A stretch of 64,000 nucleotides of DNA, taken from assembly GCA_021292165.1 (NCBI GenBank), contig CM037880.1, forward strand, positions 135,720,564 to 135,784,563, read 5' to 3'. The translations under genes and the position numbers were made by a program. Origin of the DNA: Shinisaurus crocodilurus (taxonomy: Eukaryota; Chordata; Lepidosauria; Squamata; Shinisauridae). Below, piece by piece: positions 9,671 through 21,420 of the stretch. The number at the start of each line of letters is the position of its first letter. Position 1 is the first letter of the stretch. The notes under the pieces were generated by a model. That model saw only the letters and a program-made list of their open reading frames with translations. It had not been told where the DNA came from and made no database searches.

Positions 9671-11414
9671 GGCCTCATTGAGCAGTCCACCATAACCCCA
9701 AGCGCTCTTTCTTGTTCAGTCACTGCTTACTCCAATCCCATCAGCTTATACTTGAAGTTATAATTTTGATAAATTGGGTAGGTTCACCTATGACTGGTTG
9801 GGGCATATGAGTGCCCAGTGTCTTGATCATATGAATGACCTTCTCACACTGCTGATAAATACCTGATGTGGAGATCTTATGAATGTCCCGTTTGGTTCAG
9901 TTGGGAAGGTATCTATGAAGGAAAGAGCTGGAAAACCTAAGCATTTGGATGCAGCAGTTTCTATTTTGGGTGGGGTGACCCTAGGAAAAACATTTGTGCT
10001 GTAACAATATCCTAAAGTATACTGGATTATTTGACACAACTGAATTTCAGGTTTATTACCAATGTGTCAGTAGTGATTAAAATGTTACAGTTCTAATCCT
10101 ATGCAGTATTTTATTTACAGATGAGAAAGCTCTGGTTCTGACATATGACTAAAAGAGAGCCCCTCCTTTTAGCAGTTGCATGTCATCTTCTTCAAAGAAA
10201 TAATTACTTGGCAATTCCCATTTGATAATTCCCTCTTTATTTTCTGATGAGTTACTTAATAGTGATGGGATTGTTGAGCAGACTGCATTTAATCTGAGCT
10301 TCAGAAGATCAGAAGTCTGGATATGGGGATATAGTTGTATGTGTTTTTTATGCTGTTTAGTCTTGCCATAAGAATACTCAGACTGCTGCAAGACAAGTGA
10401 ACACTTGATGATGGTGAATAATAGCTTTTAATGAATAATCATTCTCTTAACTCAGAGCTGGGTTTTTAATTTTTTTGGTCTTATTCCACATGTGTTTTAA
10501 ACATATTGCATAAAATGTAAATGGGCTCCAAGCAGGATTTTTAAAAATAATTAAGCATCCAAGGCAATAAGTAAGATATTAAAGAGGTCATACTACTTGT
10601 ATATTGAGAAATACAAATCGCATCATAACTGTAGCTTTTCATCTATATTCAGATTCTGAGCCTTCCTGCTTCCCTACCCCATCCCAAATTATTGGTAACT
10701 TGGCAGATTTTACAACACTTTTGCAGTATAAAAGATTACTTGATCCATTAGCATTTGTTTTCTCTGATATCATTGCTTTTTTCTCATTCTGTTGTTAGAA
10801 CCAGCCAGGTTCATTTCTGCTTGAGGAATGAATAATGGTTTGCAGGTCCCTCATTGCATGCAAGGCTCCCAGAGAGTACGAGGTCAGCATTTTTATGACT
10901 GTTTTGCCAAGTTAATTTATTTTAAATGGAGTCCTGTGTTTGCAATGTGTTCCAGTGATAAAAAAAAATTATGTATGCAGAGATTAGCTACTTTTATTTG
11001 ATGGGGGTTTACCTCTTGAAAAAAAACCCCAAAAAACCCTGAGCAATTTGATTATTCTGTTAACACAAAAGTTTGATTATTCTGTTAACACAGAAGAAAG
11101 TATATTCTGTGAATTGGCTTATATCACATTTTATCATTTGACAGATCAGATGTTTACTAAGCATTGCCATGGCCATGGGCTCAGTTGTGTCCAGTAAATA
11201 TAAAATCCTTTAACTGTTGACTTGCAGTTCGCTGGTCCTTTTTTTCTCTCTCCTGAAATTTGTGGTAGGAGCAGTGAGTCACAAATTTTGTTCACTCGAC
11301 GTGTATTTATTCATTAGTTAAATATTAACCTATAAAGGCATAATTAAAGTTGGCATACTATTATGGAAGGAGTACTAATAAAACCTTTTCGGCACATTTG
11401 TTTCTGTAGTTCTG
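9671..11414. other. Non-coding stretch, no clear repeat
   Basis: Mostly unique-looking AT-rich DNA. A polypyrimidine tract ending in TTAG (10771-10798) resembles a 3' splice site, but all three frames after it close within about 35 nt. A direct repeat of GTTTGATTATTCTGTTAACA lies at about 11045-11095. Confidence 0.4.
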
Positions 11415-11416
11415 AT

Positions 11417-11507
11417 ATGTTTTATTATTTATTTATTTATTTATTATATTTATACCCCGTCTTTTTTCCTTCAAGGAACCCAAGGCGGCTTACATAATCC
11501 TCCTTTC
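11417..11507 (-). mobile_element. L2/CORE-SINE type 3' tail fragment
   Basis: (TTTA)n followed by TTATATTTATACCCCGTC and CCTTCAAGGAACCCAAGGCGG, the same 3' tail as the SINE at 6423-6673 but lacking core and tRNA head. Confidence 0.7.
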
Positions 11508-13417
11508 ATTCAAGAAAACAAAAGTAGTAAAAGTGTATGATTTTAGTAAATCTCGTTCGATCCTGACACTCTCTTGCAGATCGAAAAGCTCCATATGGTA
11601 CTTTCTACAACTTGCTTGGCTTGCTTCTTGACCAGGGATGCTGCTGGCATACTAAAAGATGGAGAGACATCTGGGGTGGTTTCTACTTCATGCTAGGAAG
11701 AGTGAGTTGCTGGGTCTGACAACGTGCCTCTTTGCTTGGGCAGCGCTACTCCCTAACAAACTTGCTCTCAAAATGAGAGTGAATTTTTCTCCTTTAAGGT
11801 TGCCAACTCTTGGGGAAAAAAGGAAGTACCTGGACAAGGGCTGGGGACAGAGCTTTCTGGATCAGAGGGAACAACCCAGCATTTTTTCTGGTGCTAAAGA
11901 CAGTACAAAACGTGTATATTTAAGGTCTACAGTCTTTTTTTCTTTTTTTTTTAAAGTCTGAGCAGGGGAAAATACCCTTGTCCCGTGTGTTTGGCAACTG
12001 CCCTAAAAACAGCAAGCAAACAAATGATGTTTTTTCCTGGTCCATTTGCAACCTTTCACACTGGGAAAGCACTGAAAACTCCAACTGGGGAATGAACCCT
12101 CCACAACCAAACTTCTTTGGAGGGTAGTCCAGGGATGTATGAAAATTTCGTTTTTGTTCGCAAATCATACAAACATGTCCTGTTCACAATCCTGAATGTG
12201 AACATGAGCAGGAAAGCTGTCTGGGGAGAAATGCTTGCAAATTTGTGTTACAAATGCTTGTTTAAAAAAGTGTTTTCATGCTTTAGCCGATAGGGGAAAG
12301 TGCACACTTTTGAAAAATATGCACAGAAATGTGCACTTTGCCCGTTCAAACAAGCTGAAAAACAGGTTGAAAATTTAAATGGGAGCGAATTGAATAAAAC
12401 TTTGAGTCAGTTGTTTTATCATACAAGTAGACAGTATAACAATTGATAGAGAAGGTTTCTTTGTAAACTGAAAACAGAAAAATTAAGAGCCTAGTTTAGA
12501 AAATATTATTGGACCACTGAAAGTTATCTTCGGAATTCGATCTTGAGACATATTTGGACTAAAGCAAATCTGTGACTTAGAATCATAGAATAGTAGAGGA
12601 TTTGTATTAGCTGTGTGTTCATGTGCAGTTTGGTCATGAGACCTGTATAATAGACTGGTATCTGCAGAGGTCAATGTCAGTATTGGTGTTAGAGTGTCCA
12701 TGATTTTTAGAGGTACTATCTACTTTGCATCACATTGCTTTGCTTCTTGATGCATCCAACCTGCAGCTGTGGTGTGTATGGCCACCTTGCCATGTGGCTC
12801 TGAGCAAATCAGTGTCAAAGGGTTGCCCAGTTCCACAAAATTGGAATAATAAAGTTTTCATAGGATTGTTATGATGTTAAGTAGCATTGTAAAATATTTT
12901 GTATATTGTGTTGATTAGCTTAATTGCAGCCTTTACCGTTTCTGTTTTATAAGGTTCTGTGCAACCCAAATGGAAACTGTGTTTTTCTGTGTTCTTAACA
13001 TTTTCTGTGCTGTTAAAAGACCACAACTCTGCCTAGGAATCTAGCTTTCTATTAGAAAAGTAATACTCAAACCCAATTAATATAGCCACCCCTTAAATGG
13101 TATTTTATCTTCTGAGCATCCACTAACCTGTATGCAAAGAAATAAAATAATAATAATAATACAACTTTGCTCGGGTGCAACCATGCTCGCTGAAGATCTA
13201 TGACTAACCTTAGAGAGTAGCACCTGTGGTATTTTCCTCTACATTCGTGTACACACACTTTTAGTGGAGCAAATCAGTGGAGCTATAACTCTACCAACAC
13301 ATATGTTATTTCAGGTGATACAATTCTGATCTTCGTTGTTCTGTTTTCTCAGCACCAGTGGTATATGAGCAGCTTTGGACTGTGTTGTTTAGTTGCATGT
13401 ATACTCTTGAAAGGAGC
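11508..13417. other. Non-coding stretch with small repeat remnants
   Basis: A CR1 tail stub (GAATCATAGAATAGTAGAGG, 12581-12600) is present. At 12131-12340 GGGATGTATGAAAATTTCG and paired CACTTTTGAAAA/GTGCACTTTGC segments suggest an old MITE, but I could not fix its ends. T-rich and TAA-rich runs occur at 11935-11955 and 13140-13160. No exon seen. Confidence 0.4.
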
Positions 13418-13568
13418 TCATAGATCAGCCTACCTCAACTTAGCACCCTCCAGATGTGTTGGACAACAACTCCCAGCATATCCCAGCCAGCATGGCTGGG
13501 TGGGAGATGCTTTGGGTTGTAGTCCAACACATCTGGACGGCACCAGGTTGGAGAAGACTGTCATAAAT
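13418..13568. mobile_element. hAT foldback MITE (135 bp) with 8-bp TSD
   Basis: Near-palindrome with CCAGATGTGTTGGAC at 13450 and GTCCAACACATCTGG at 13522. Ends CAGCCTACCTCAAC (13426) and GTTGGAGAAGACTG (to 13560). Flanks TCATAGAT/TCATAAAT (7/8) give an 8-bp hAT-type duplication. Confidence 0.83.
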
Positions 13569-14231
13569 TATATACTGTACCAGTGGCGATAAAAGTACGA
13601 TCAGATAATGGATCTGAGGCCTGTGTGGTTCAAAAGCTTGTGAAAAAATCTTAATCTGATGTGGTTTTCAGAAACATAATGGCTGTGAACAATAGGTTCT
13701 GTGTGTTTTGATTTGCACAAAAGTTATTCCCTAATATTACATTGAATAGGTTATCCTCTGATCTCTCAGAGCACTGTGTTTACCCAGAGGTACTAAAATA
13801 GGGCAAGCATCTTATGTGTGTCTTCAACTTTCTAGCTGGATAAGCTATAAATCTTCGATGTGTTTCAGAAGAATGCAGGATAAGTGAATTAAAATAGTTG
13901 GATTGTATTGCATTTCCTGTCAGATAGCACTGTGTATATTATGTTAAAGTCAAGAATATGTTTTTAATAACAGAAATAGACATAGAAAAAGCTGCTTCTT
14001 CCTCTTCTTCTTCTTTGCATTAAACATTACCAGACAATATACTCCCTTGTCAGGAGTTCAACTTATGTGGAATGCGTTTTAGAAGAAAAGGAATGGGAGA
14101 AATGCAAACCAAGTGACACCTCTCCAACATTTATAACAGCCAGGCATACTGGAAAGTGCTTAGTGCTTTTTAAAATAGCTGTTGCTTGCAAGAGTATCCT
14201 AACAAATAGTTTTGTGTTCCATATCATAGAA

Positions 14232-17054
14232 TCATAGAATCATAGAAAAGTAGAGTTGGAAGGGGCCTACAAGGCCATCGAGTCCAACCCCCTGCTCAAT
14301 GCAGGAATCCAGGTCAAGCATCTCTGACAGATGTCTGTCCAGCTGCACCTTGAATGCCTCCAGAGTGGGAGAGCCCACCACCTCCCTAGGTAGTTGATTC
14401 TATTGTCTTATTGCTCTGACAGTCAGGAAATTTTTCCTGATGTTTAGGTGGAATCTAGGTTCCTGTAACTTGAGCCCATTATTCTGTGTCCTGCAAACTG
14501 GGATGATCGAGAAGAGATCCTGGCCCTCCTCTGTGTGACATCCCTTCAAATACTGGAAGAGTGCGATCATATCTCCCCTCAGTCTCCTCTTCTGAAGGCT
14601 AAACATGCCCAGTTCTTTCAGTCTCTCCTCATAGGGCCTTGTTTCCAGTCCCTTTATCATCCTTGTTGCCCTCCTCTGAACCCTCTCCAGTTTGTCTATG
14701 TCCTTCTTAAAGTGAGGTGCTCAGAACTGGACGCAGTACTCAAGATGAGGCCTAACCAGTGCCGAGTAAAGGGGAATTATCACTTCCCGCGATTTGGAAG
14801 CTATACTTCTATTAATACAGCCCAAAATTGCATTTGCCTTCTTTGCAGCCACATCGCATTGCTGGCTCATATTCAGTTTGTGATCTACCACAATTCCAAG
14901 ATCCTTCTCACTTGTAGTATTGTTGAGCCAAGTGTCCCCCATTCTGTAACTGTGCATTTGGTTTCCTCTCCCTAGGTGCAGCACTTGGCATTTATCCCTA
15001 TTAAATTTCATTCTGTTGTTTTCGGCCCAGCGCTCCAGCCTATCGAGGTCACTTTGAATTTTGTTTCTGTCTTCCAGAGTATTAGCTGTTCCACCCAACT
15101 TTGTGTCATCTGCAAATTTGATAAGCTTTCCCTGTACCTCCTGATCCAAGTCATTAATAAAAATGTTGAAGAGCACCGGGCCCAGGACCGAGCCCTGTGG
15201 TACCCCGCTTGTTACCTCTCCTTAGTTTGAGAAGGAACCATTGATAAGCACTGTTGCACTTTGAGTCCGATTCTGTAGCCAATTGTGGATCCACCTGATA
15301 GTTGTTCCATCTAGCCCACTCTTAGCTAGCTTACTAATCAGGATATCATGAGGCACTTTGTCGAAAGCTTTGCTGAAGTCCAGATATATAATGTCCACAG
15401 CATTCCCACAGTCCACGAGGGAGGTTACCCGATCAAAAAATGAGATCAGATTAGTCTGACAGGATTTGTTCTTGACAAATCCATGCTGGCTTCTAGTAAT
15501 CACTGCATTGTTTTCAAGGTGCTTGCAGACTGACTTCTTTATAATCTGCTCCAAAATCTTCCTGGGGATTGATGTCAGACTGACTGGCCTATAGTTCCCA
15601 GGTTTCTCCTTCTTGCCCTTTTTGAAGATGGGAACAACATTTGCCCTCCTCCAGTCGTCTGGCACTTCACCTGTCCTCCATGATTTCTCAAAGATAATAG
15701 ACAGTGGTTCTGAGAGTTCTTCTGCCAGTTCCTTTATTACTCTAGGATGCAGCTCGTCAGGCCCTGGAGATTTAAACTCGTTCAGAGCAATCAGGTGTTC
15801 CTCGACCATTTGCCTATCAATCTCAAGCTGCAATCCTGCCCCTTCAGTCTGCACTTCAGGTTTGCCAGGGGGGTCATAGACCCTCTTTTGGGAAAAGACC
15901 GAGCCAAAGTAGGAATTGAACACTTCTGCCTTTTCTTTGTCTTCTGTTATCAATTTGCCATCCTCATTGCGTAGTTGAAGCACCAGTTCTTTCTTCTGTC
16001 TTTTACTGTGCATGTATCTGAAGAAAGCTTTTTTGTTGCTTTTAGCATTCCTCGCTAACCTTAGCTCATTCTCAGCTTTAGCCTTCCTGACACTACTCCT
16101 GCATTTCTGTGCTACCTGCCTGTACTCTTCACCTGTAGCCTGTCCTTCCTTCCACTTCCTATACGTGTCCTTTTTTGTTTTCAGGTCATCTTTGAGTTTA
16201 TTGTGAAGCCACATTGGCTTCTTCTGTTGCCCTCTGCCTTTTTTCCTTGTGGGAATTGTTTGCAATTGTGCCTTTAAAATTTCCTTTTTTAAAAACTCCC
16301 ACCCCTCCTGGGCTCCCTTTCTCATGAGAGTCGCTTGCCATGGGATCTTACTAATCATTGTTCTGAGTTTGTTAAAATTGGCTTTCCTAAAATCCAGGGT
16401 ACGTGTTTGGCTACACTCCGCTTTTGCTCCCCTTAGAATCAAGAACTCAAGTATAACATGGTCACTTTCCCCCAGAGTTCCCGAAACTGCCACTTTATCC
16501 ACTAACTCGTCTCTGTTGGTTAGAATCAGGTCAAGGATAGCCGATCCTCTAGTTCCTTCCTCCACTTTCTGTAGGAGGAAGTTATCAGCAGCACAGCTCA
16601 GGAATTTCTTGGAGGGGCCATGTTTGGCTGAATAAGTCTCCCAACAGATATCAGGGAAATTGAAGTCACCCATTACTACCACATCGTGCCTCCTTGAAAC
16701 AATGGCAATTTGCTTTTCAAAAGTTCCATCCTCGTCTTCTCCTTGATTAGGTGGTCGGTAGTAGACTCCAACCGCCATGTTCGTTTTATTCTTTGCCCCC
16801 TTTATTTTAACCCAGATGCTCTCAATGGGGCTGCCAAGCTCCTCTTCCTGTATCTCTGTGCAGAGATACGTATTTTTAACATACAGTGCAACTCCACCTC
16901 CCTTTCTGTTGCTTCTGTTCCTTTTGAACAAGTTATACCCTTCAATTGCTGTATTCCAGTCATGGGAGTCATCCCACCAGGTTTCAGTTATCCCTATCAA
17001 GTCGTACTTGCCCTCATGTATCAAGAGTTCAAGTTCGTCTTGTTTGTTGCCCAT
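14232..17054 (-). pseudogene. CR1 ORF2: APE endonuclease and reverse transcriptase
   Basis: This single frame of 940 codons encodes the nicking endonuclease and reverse transcriptase for target-primed reverse transcription. Endonuclease residues are present: ITETWW (E24), YYRPPNQ (99-104), GDFN (129-132) and SDH (197-199). RT landmarks are NYRPVSL (about 487), YLDFSKAFD (Asp about 559), SGVPQGSVLGP (about 616-626) and FADD (647-650). In-frame stops are TAA at 15222-15224 (codon 611, just before the SGVPQG motif), TGA at 14721-14723 (codon 778) and TAG at 14400-14402 (codon 885). Homologous copies here have Trp at codons 778 and 885. The final TGA (14232-14234) lies inside the tail units. In the 54.5-kb copy an extra T creates an earlier stop, so the natural end may be near 14314. 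The start ATG at 17054 follows ORF1's stop by 24 nt. Confidence 0.92.
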
Positions 17055-17078
17055 ACTCTGGGCATTAGTATAGAGACA

Positions 17079-18251
17079 TCAAAGACTATGTGCTTTATAG
17101 TCTGACTTTTCCCCTACATTTTGTGGTAGACTATCAATGGGCACCGCTGGAGCTGTTCTCTCCATTGTGGCATAGAGGCCTTCTTCCACTGGTACCCCCG
17201 AGTTTATGTCTCCCTCCCCTGTTGGATTCAGTTTAGCCCTCCTGATTAAGTTCCTCATGCTGTGGCCAAACACATTCTTCCCAGTCCTTGTGAGATGCAA
17301 CCCATCCTTTGCCAGCAGTCCATCTTCCAGGAAGTGTAGCCCGTGGTCCCAGAATCCAAATCCCTCACGTCGGCTCCACCTTCGTAGCCAGTCATTCACT
17401 CGGAGTATTTTTCTTTCCCTTTCTATGCCTCTTCCAAGTACTAGAAGGATGGATGAGAAAACTATCTGGGCCCCGAAGTTCTTGAGTTCCCTTCCCAGCT
17501 CTTCAAAGTCTGCCGTGATTTCTTTGTAACTCCGCTTGGCAGTATCATTTGTACCCACGTGGAAGAGAAGAAAGGGGTATGCGTCGGTGGGCTGCATGAG
17601 CCTCGGCAGCTGCTCTGTCACATCCTTAATCCGTGCCCCGGGGAGACAGCACACCTGGTGGGTCCATGGGTCTCCGTGACATACTTTGGCTTCAATCCCC
17701 CACAGGAGGGAGTCTCCCACTACGAGTACGCTTCTCTTCCTCTTGCTGTAGGCCTTGGTTTGATTGCCTCCACTTGACTGACCCTCAGCCTCTTGCTCGC
17801 TGTCACGTTGGGTGCCCGGTAATCCGTCCTCTGCAGGCTGTCCTCTGCTCTCGTCCTCAAGTACATGGAAGCGGTTCCATAGCTCCACTGCTTCCACAGG
17901 CGCAGAATGTCTTCTAGTTCTTCTGCTCCTAACAGTCACCCTTTTCCAGGGAGTTCTCCCTACGTTATTTTCCCTTGCCGCAGCAGTCTCCGACTCCGCC
18001 TCATCCTGCCATTGCCCTTCTGGCTCCTATTCTACACTTTGGTGCTGTAGATTCACCGTTCTGTCTAAGAACTCCTCACTTTCTCTTATGCTCCTGAGGG
18101 TCACTTGCTGCTCCAGTCCTCTGACCTTTTCTTCCAACAGCGTGACCAGCTTGCACTTGTTGCACGTGTAGGCCATGTTGCCCTCAGGCAGGAAAACAAA
18201 CATTGCACACACATTGCAGGTCACCACCACTGCGGAGTCCTTTCCTTCCAT
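17079..18251 (-). pseudogene. CR1 ORF1: zinc-finger and SGNH esterase protein
   Basis: One frame of 390 codons from ATG at 18251 to TGA at 17079. The N-terminus has a CX2C...CX2C motif (C12, C15, C30, C33), likely the PHD-like zinc finger of CR1 ORF1, followed by a short Leu/Glu-rich coiled coil (about 38-56). The C-terminal half is an SGNH hydrolase/esterase: VVGDSLLWG (GDS 179-181), HVGTND (233-236) and KDGLHL (Asp/His about 316-319). All catalytic-block residues are present. The only break is one TAG at 18027-18029 (codon 75), after which the frame stays open without a shift. In intact CR1 this protein binds RNA and acts with ORF2 in retrotransposition. It lies in the same frame as ORF2. 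Confidence 0.9.
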
Positions 18252-18565
18252 AGTGCTCTGTTCCCTTTATGTTTCTGCCTTTCTTTTCGTACTGGAATGG
18301 CTGGTGCCTTATCCTGTCTTCCCTGAATGTTAATAACAGAGTCCCCCTGGTCTATAAGTGTGAGGTATTGGAACAAAACAAACAAACAAATCCAGAAAAT
18401 TTCTTAGGGACCTCCCCTGCCGAACTCTGCTGCCAAACTCCTGTTTGCTCTCCCTGTGCGCTCACTCTGTTCGCTCGCTCTCTGGGAGCCTGCTTGCCTT
18501 ATCACAGTCCCAAAAACAGCTGGAGCCTCTCTCCTGTTGTGCTCCTGCTCAGCTGGGAGTCAGGA
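18252..18565 (-). promoter_or_regulatory. CR1 5' UTR / internal promoter region
   Basis: GC-richer sequence upstream of ORF1, with GCTCCCAGAGAGCGAGCG-like text near 18490 on the minus strand and an AC-rich stretch with (GTTT)-type repeats at 18377-18391. In CR1 this region carries the Pol II promoter. The 5' boundary is estimated from loss of this composition, not from a target duplication. Confidence 0.55.
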
Positions 18566-20689
18566 ACAGTATGTTGTACCTACTAAAGCCTTCTCCTTAT
18601 TTTCCATAATGTGTTTTGTGTACCTTCTAAGATGGTAAGCTCATAGATAGCATTAAATGCCAGAAACTAGTTTAATTGCTGTAGGCTTACTCTGCTAGGC
18701 TAAGGACCGGTGCTGATAAAAGGAGGCAGCAGTGCACTGTGGGAATGGTGAACCTCCACTAGAACCAAAATCTCTGTTGGGAGCCAGCCTGTCCTGGTTT
18801 ATAGGAAAAATGAATGGATTGCAGTTTTACCTGGTGGCTTGGAAATAATAATTGTTACCTGTTCATGAACATCTTTGCTTTTTCTCCCTGTCTCACTGAT
18901 ACAGAAGATGTTTGTTTCACTTGGTGAAACTGTTCAAAGTGTGGGTTGAGGAGACATGGTGATATCTTATTGTTCCTCTCTGCAGTTTTCCACATTTGGT
19001 ATCCCATTGCTAACAAATTATTCTCATTTTCTGGGATTTCTCTCTGCAGAGCACTGTCCCTGTGTATCATGATCGAATCCCTGCTTTTTTCAGGGTCATT
19101 ACTTTTGTAGTGTGTTGCATCCTCTCTCTCTTTTTTCTGGCCTTGTCTGTGACCCCTTGTTAGTTGAAGGATTTGTAAAGCTGTCAGCATTTCTGTAGAA
19201 CTGCATGCAGTGATATCCCCCCCCCCCTTTTTGGGTAACTGCCTTCCTTCCTTATTAGTCATAAATGAGTTCCCAGTCTCTGCAGTTCATATGATTTGTC
19301 TGAAGTAGACTTTCATTCCAAGAACCCTCCCCTGCCCCCCCCCCCACTTCACTCATGGGAAAATCTTTATATATACACATTCCTCTGAAACGTACTGGGA
19401 TTTTAAAAATCTTGCGTGTCTCTGCCAGCCCTTTTCTTTCTTCCAGTTGCAGTCCTTTTTAATATCTGCTAGTTTTTAACATGAAAGTGGATAAAGTGCA
19501 ACTCATCATTTACATTGTAGACAGTTAAAAATAATGCAGCTGCTTTTTCTATATTAGTGCCTCATCAGGGAGGAACATTTAGTTCACCGGTTTTAAGGAA
19601 TGCTGTTAGATTAAATGCTTGCAAATCCTACATTGTAAGGCTCCAAACTTGTGTGGTGTAGTAAGCAATTGATGATGGTTCTGTGTGCTGTTTCTTTATA
19701 CTAGAAGCAACAACATTAGGGTTACCCATGATATTAGGACTTTTTGTTTGTTGTAATAGTATAAATCATGGGTGATAAAGCTACAAAATGGGTTTTGCAA
19801 GTAGCACAGGTAGCAGGGATTTGTGGCACTTCTGTACAAGAGCAGGAGGGCAGTGGGCCTTGTTATGTTATTGTAAGGCCTATATTCTGTCCCTTTCTCT
19901 CAGACAGTGTTACTACTCCCTATTCCCTGGCTCAGTAGAACTAGAGGCAAAAGCACATCAAGGCATTAGAATGGCACTATCTAATACTCCGTGATTGACT
20001 TGTGGCCACCACTAGTGTAACTTGTATCTTTTGCTGTCAAAATAATAAATGCTTATTTTTGACTAAGTCATTTGGCTTAAGTTTAGCGCTTTATTGTCAG
20101 GCATTTGACTAAATAAGTTGCAGGTGGCTGAGGCAGAGGAGGCATATGGGGGAGTCCATAACTCAGATGCCTCAGTTTGCTTAGTGGAGGGACGTGACAG
20201 GATACAGTGAAATTGGACAGTCTAGAGAACTGAACAGGAGGAATATAGGAGACCAGAGAGCAAACTAGAAGTTACAAAGGACAGCCTCACTGCTTTGACA
20301 TTATTCAGTCTCACTGTGTACTATAGGCCTTCGACCAGAGGTCCACAACTTTTTTGGGCCTGTCACCTCATTTCAAAATGTGAGAAACTGTCATGTGCAC
20401 CACCACAGAATGTCTGCCGCAGAGATGTGGCTGATCACAAAATGACTGCTATGGAGGCTTGTGTAGTGCCTTGCCTGAGACACGGAGTATAAGGCAGAAG
20501 TAGGGTCTGAATCCCAAGTGCATGCACAGCCACACCACCAGCAGCAACATCTAAGGCCTGGGAAGTGGACATTTTACATCATCATCCCCCCAGAGCTTCC
20601 TTAAGTTATCACTTCCTTTTCAAGATGATTATGATTATGTGTTATATATCCATTCTTACTTATGTTACTCACCTTGGGTATAACCTGTC
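18566..20689. other. Non-coding stretch, little recognised
   Basis: Contains C runs at 19217-19227 and 19336-19346. At 20336-20480 GGTCCACAACTTTTTTGGGCC resembles a decayed hAT terminus followed by CACCACAGAATG-type text, with no matching right end. The 135-codon minus-strand frame at 18855-19262 shows no domain. Confidence 0.4.
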
Positions 20690-20736
20690 ATTGAGCATAA
20701 TGGTGGGATATAAATATTTTAAATAAATAAATGTCA
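20690..20736 (+). mobile_element. L2-type 3' tail remnant
   Basis: ATAATGGTGGGATATAAATA followed by TTTTAAATAAATAAATG is the end of an L2-like 3' UTR. The body is not recognisable. Confidence 0.5.
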
Positions 20737-20989
20737 AACCACAGATCTGCCCCCACAAAGCATAACAAAATACCCAGTTCACAGAAGGAAAATTGGTGAT
20801 GCTCAGAGACACAGACAGACATACTGTATATCCACATACACCCTACCCAATACACAGGCAACAGACCCACCTGGAAAAACCCACAGGCAAAACATGTTCA
20901 TCCACCCTCACACACCAAAATTGGGCACCCTTCCGCCCAGGTGTGAGGAGGCCCTGAGCAAGATGTCTTCTGAGGCCCCCTGCCCCACC

Positions 20990-21420
20990 CTGGTGCCCCC
21001 CCCCTTGTAAGTTTAATAGGCAGCAGTGGGCTGGGTTTTTGATAAGCAGTGTCTTTCCTGGCCTGAAATATCTGTAGTGGCTCTGTTGGTGCAGGGAGTA
21101 GGACGGTAGTTCTTGGCCCAACGGGGTCTTGGTTTGAGCCACATGGAGCAGTGTCCAATGGGGCTGCTGTGCTCCCACTGATTGTGTTGTGCCAGCAGGA
21201 CTGACAGCTGGTGCGGTGGGGAGTTAGTGATTCTAAAAGTAACCCTGGAAATTAAACTTCTGCAAGCTGCACTGACCTGCCCTGTTCTGGAAATAAATGT
21301 TTCTGCTAATTTCAGCTTGCTTTTAGAACTGCTATCTTCCAGTTGTGCTAATGGTTGGTCCTGCTGGCACATGGGCACAATAGGATATTGTCTATGGTGC
21401 CTGCCGTTTACTTTAGACAG
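20990..21420. mobile_element. Diverged MITE related to the 35.4-kb element
   Basis: GATTCTAAAAGTAACCC (21230) and TTGCTTTTAGAACTGCTA (21329) are inverted. They match CTCTAAAAGCAACCC and GGTTGCTTTTAGAACTGCTG at 35.49 and 35.62 kb. CTGACCTGCCCTGTTCTGG in the arm also recurs. The outer ends are not defined. Confidence 0.5.

Larger units (their letters stand above)
14226..18565 (-). mobile_element. CR1: CR1 LINE, near full length
   Basis: The 3' end has short ATTCTATG tail units (14226-14246) typical of CR1. Sequence then runs minus-strand through ORF2, ORF1 and a GC-rich 5' UTR of about 310 bp to an approximate 5' end near 18565. Most CR1 copies are severely 5'-truncated, so a 4.3-kb copy with both ORFs is unusual. 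Across about 4 kb the ORFs carry four in-frame nonsense codons and, judged against two other copies here, one 1-nt indel near the end. No target duplication is visible, as usual for CR1. It is a recent but dead insertion. Confidence 0.92.

Noticed and set aside
10771..10846. Internal exon after the polypyrimidine-TTAG at 10798
   Set aside because: All three frames hit a stop within about 35-40 nt and no convincing donor site follows in frame.
15613..17529. Plus-strand frames of 60-131 codons inside the CR1 (15613-17105 and 17206-17529)
   Set aside because: They are antisense shadows of ORF1 and ORF2, which have clear endonuclease, RT and esterase motifs in the minus frame.
17079..17939. Esterase-like ORF as a host lipase/acyltransferase gene
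   Set aside because: It is continuous with the zinc-finger frame at 18251 and precedes CR1 ORF2 by 24 nt; the esterase is the known C-terminal domain of CR1 ORF1.
18855..19262. 135-codon minus-strand ORF as a gene
   Set aside because: No domain, signal or splice context; a single chance open frame in AT-rich DNA of a vertebrate genome.
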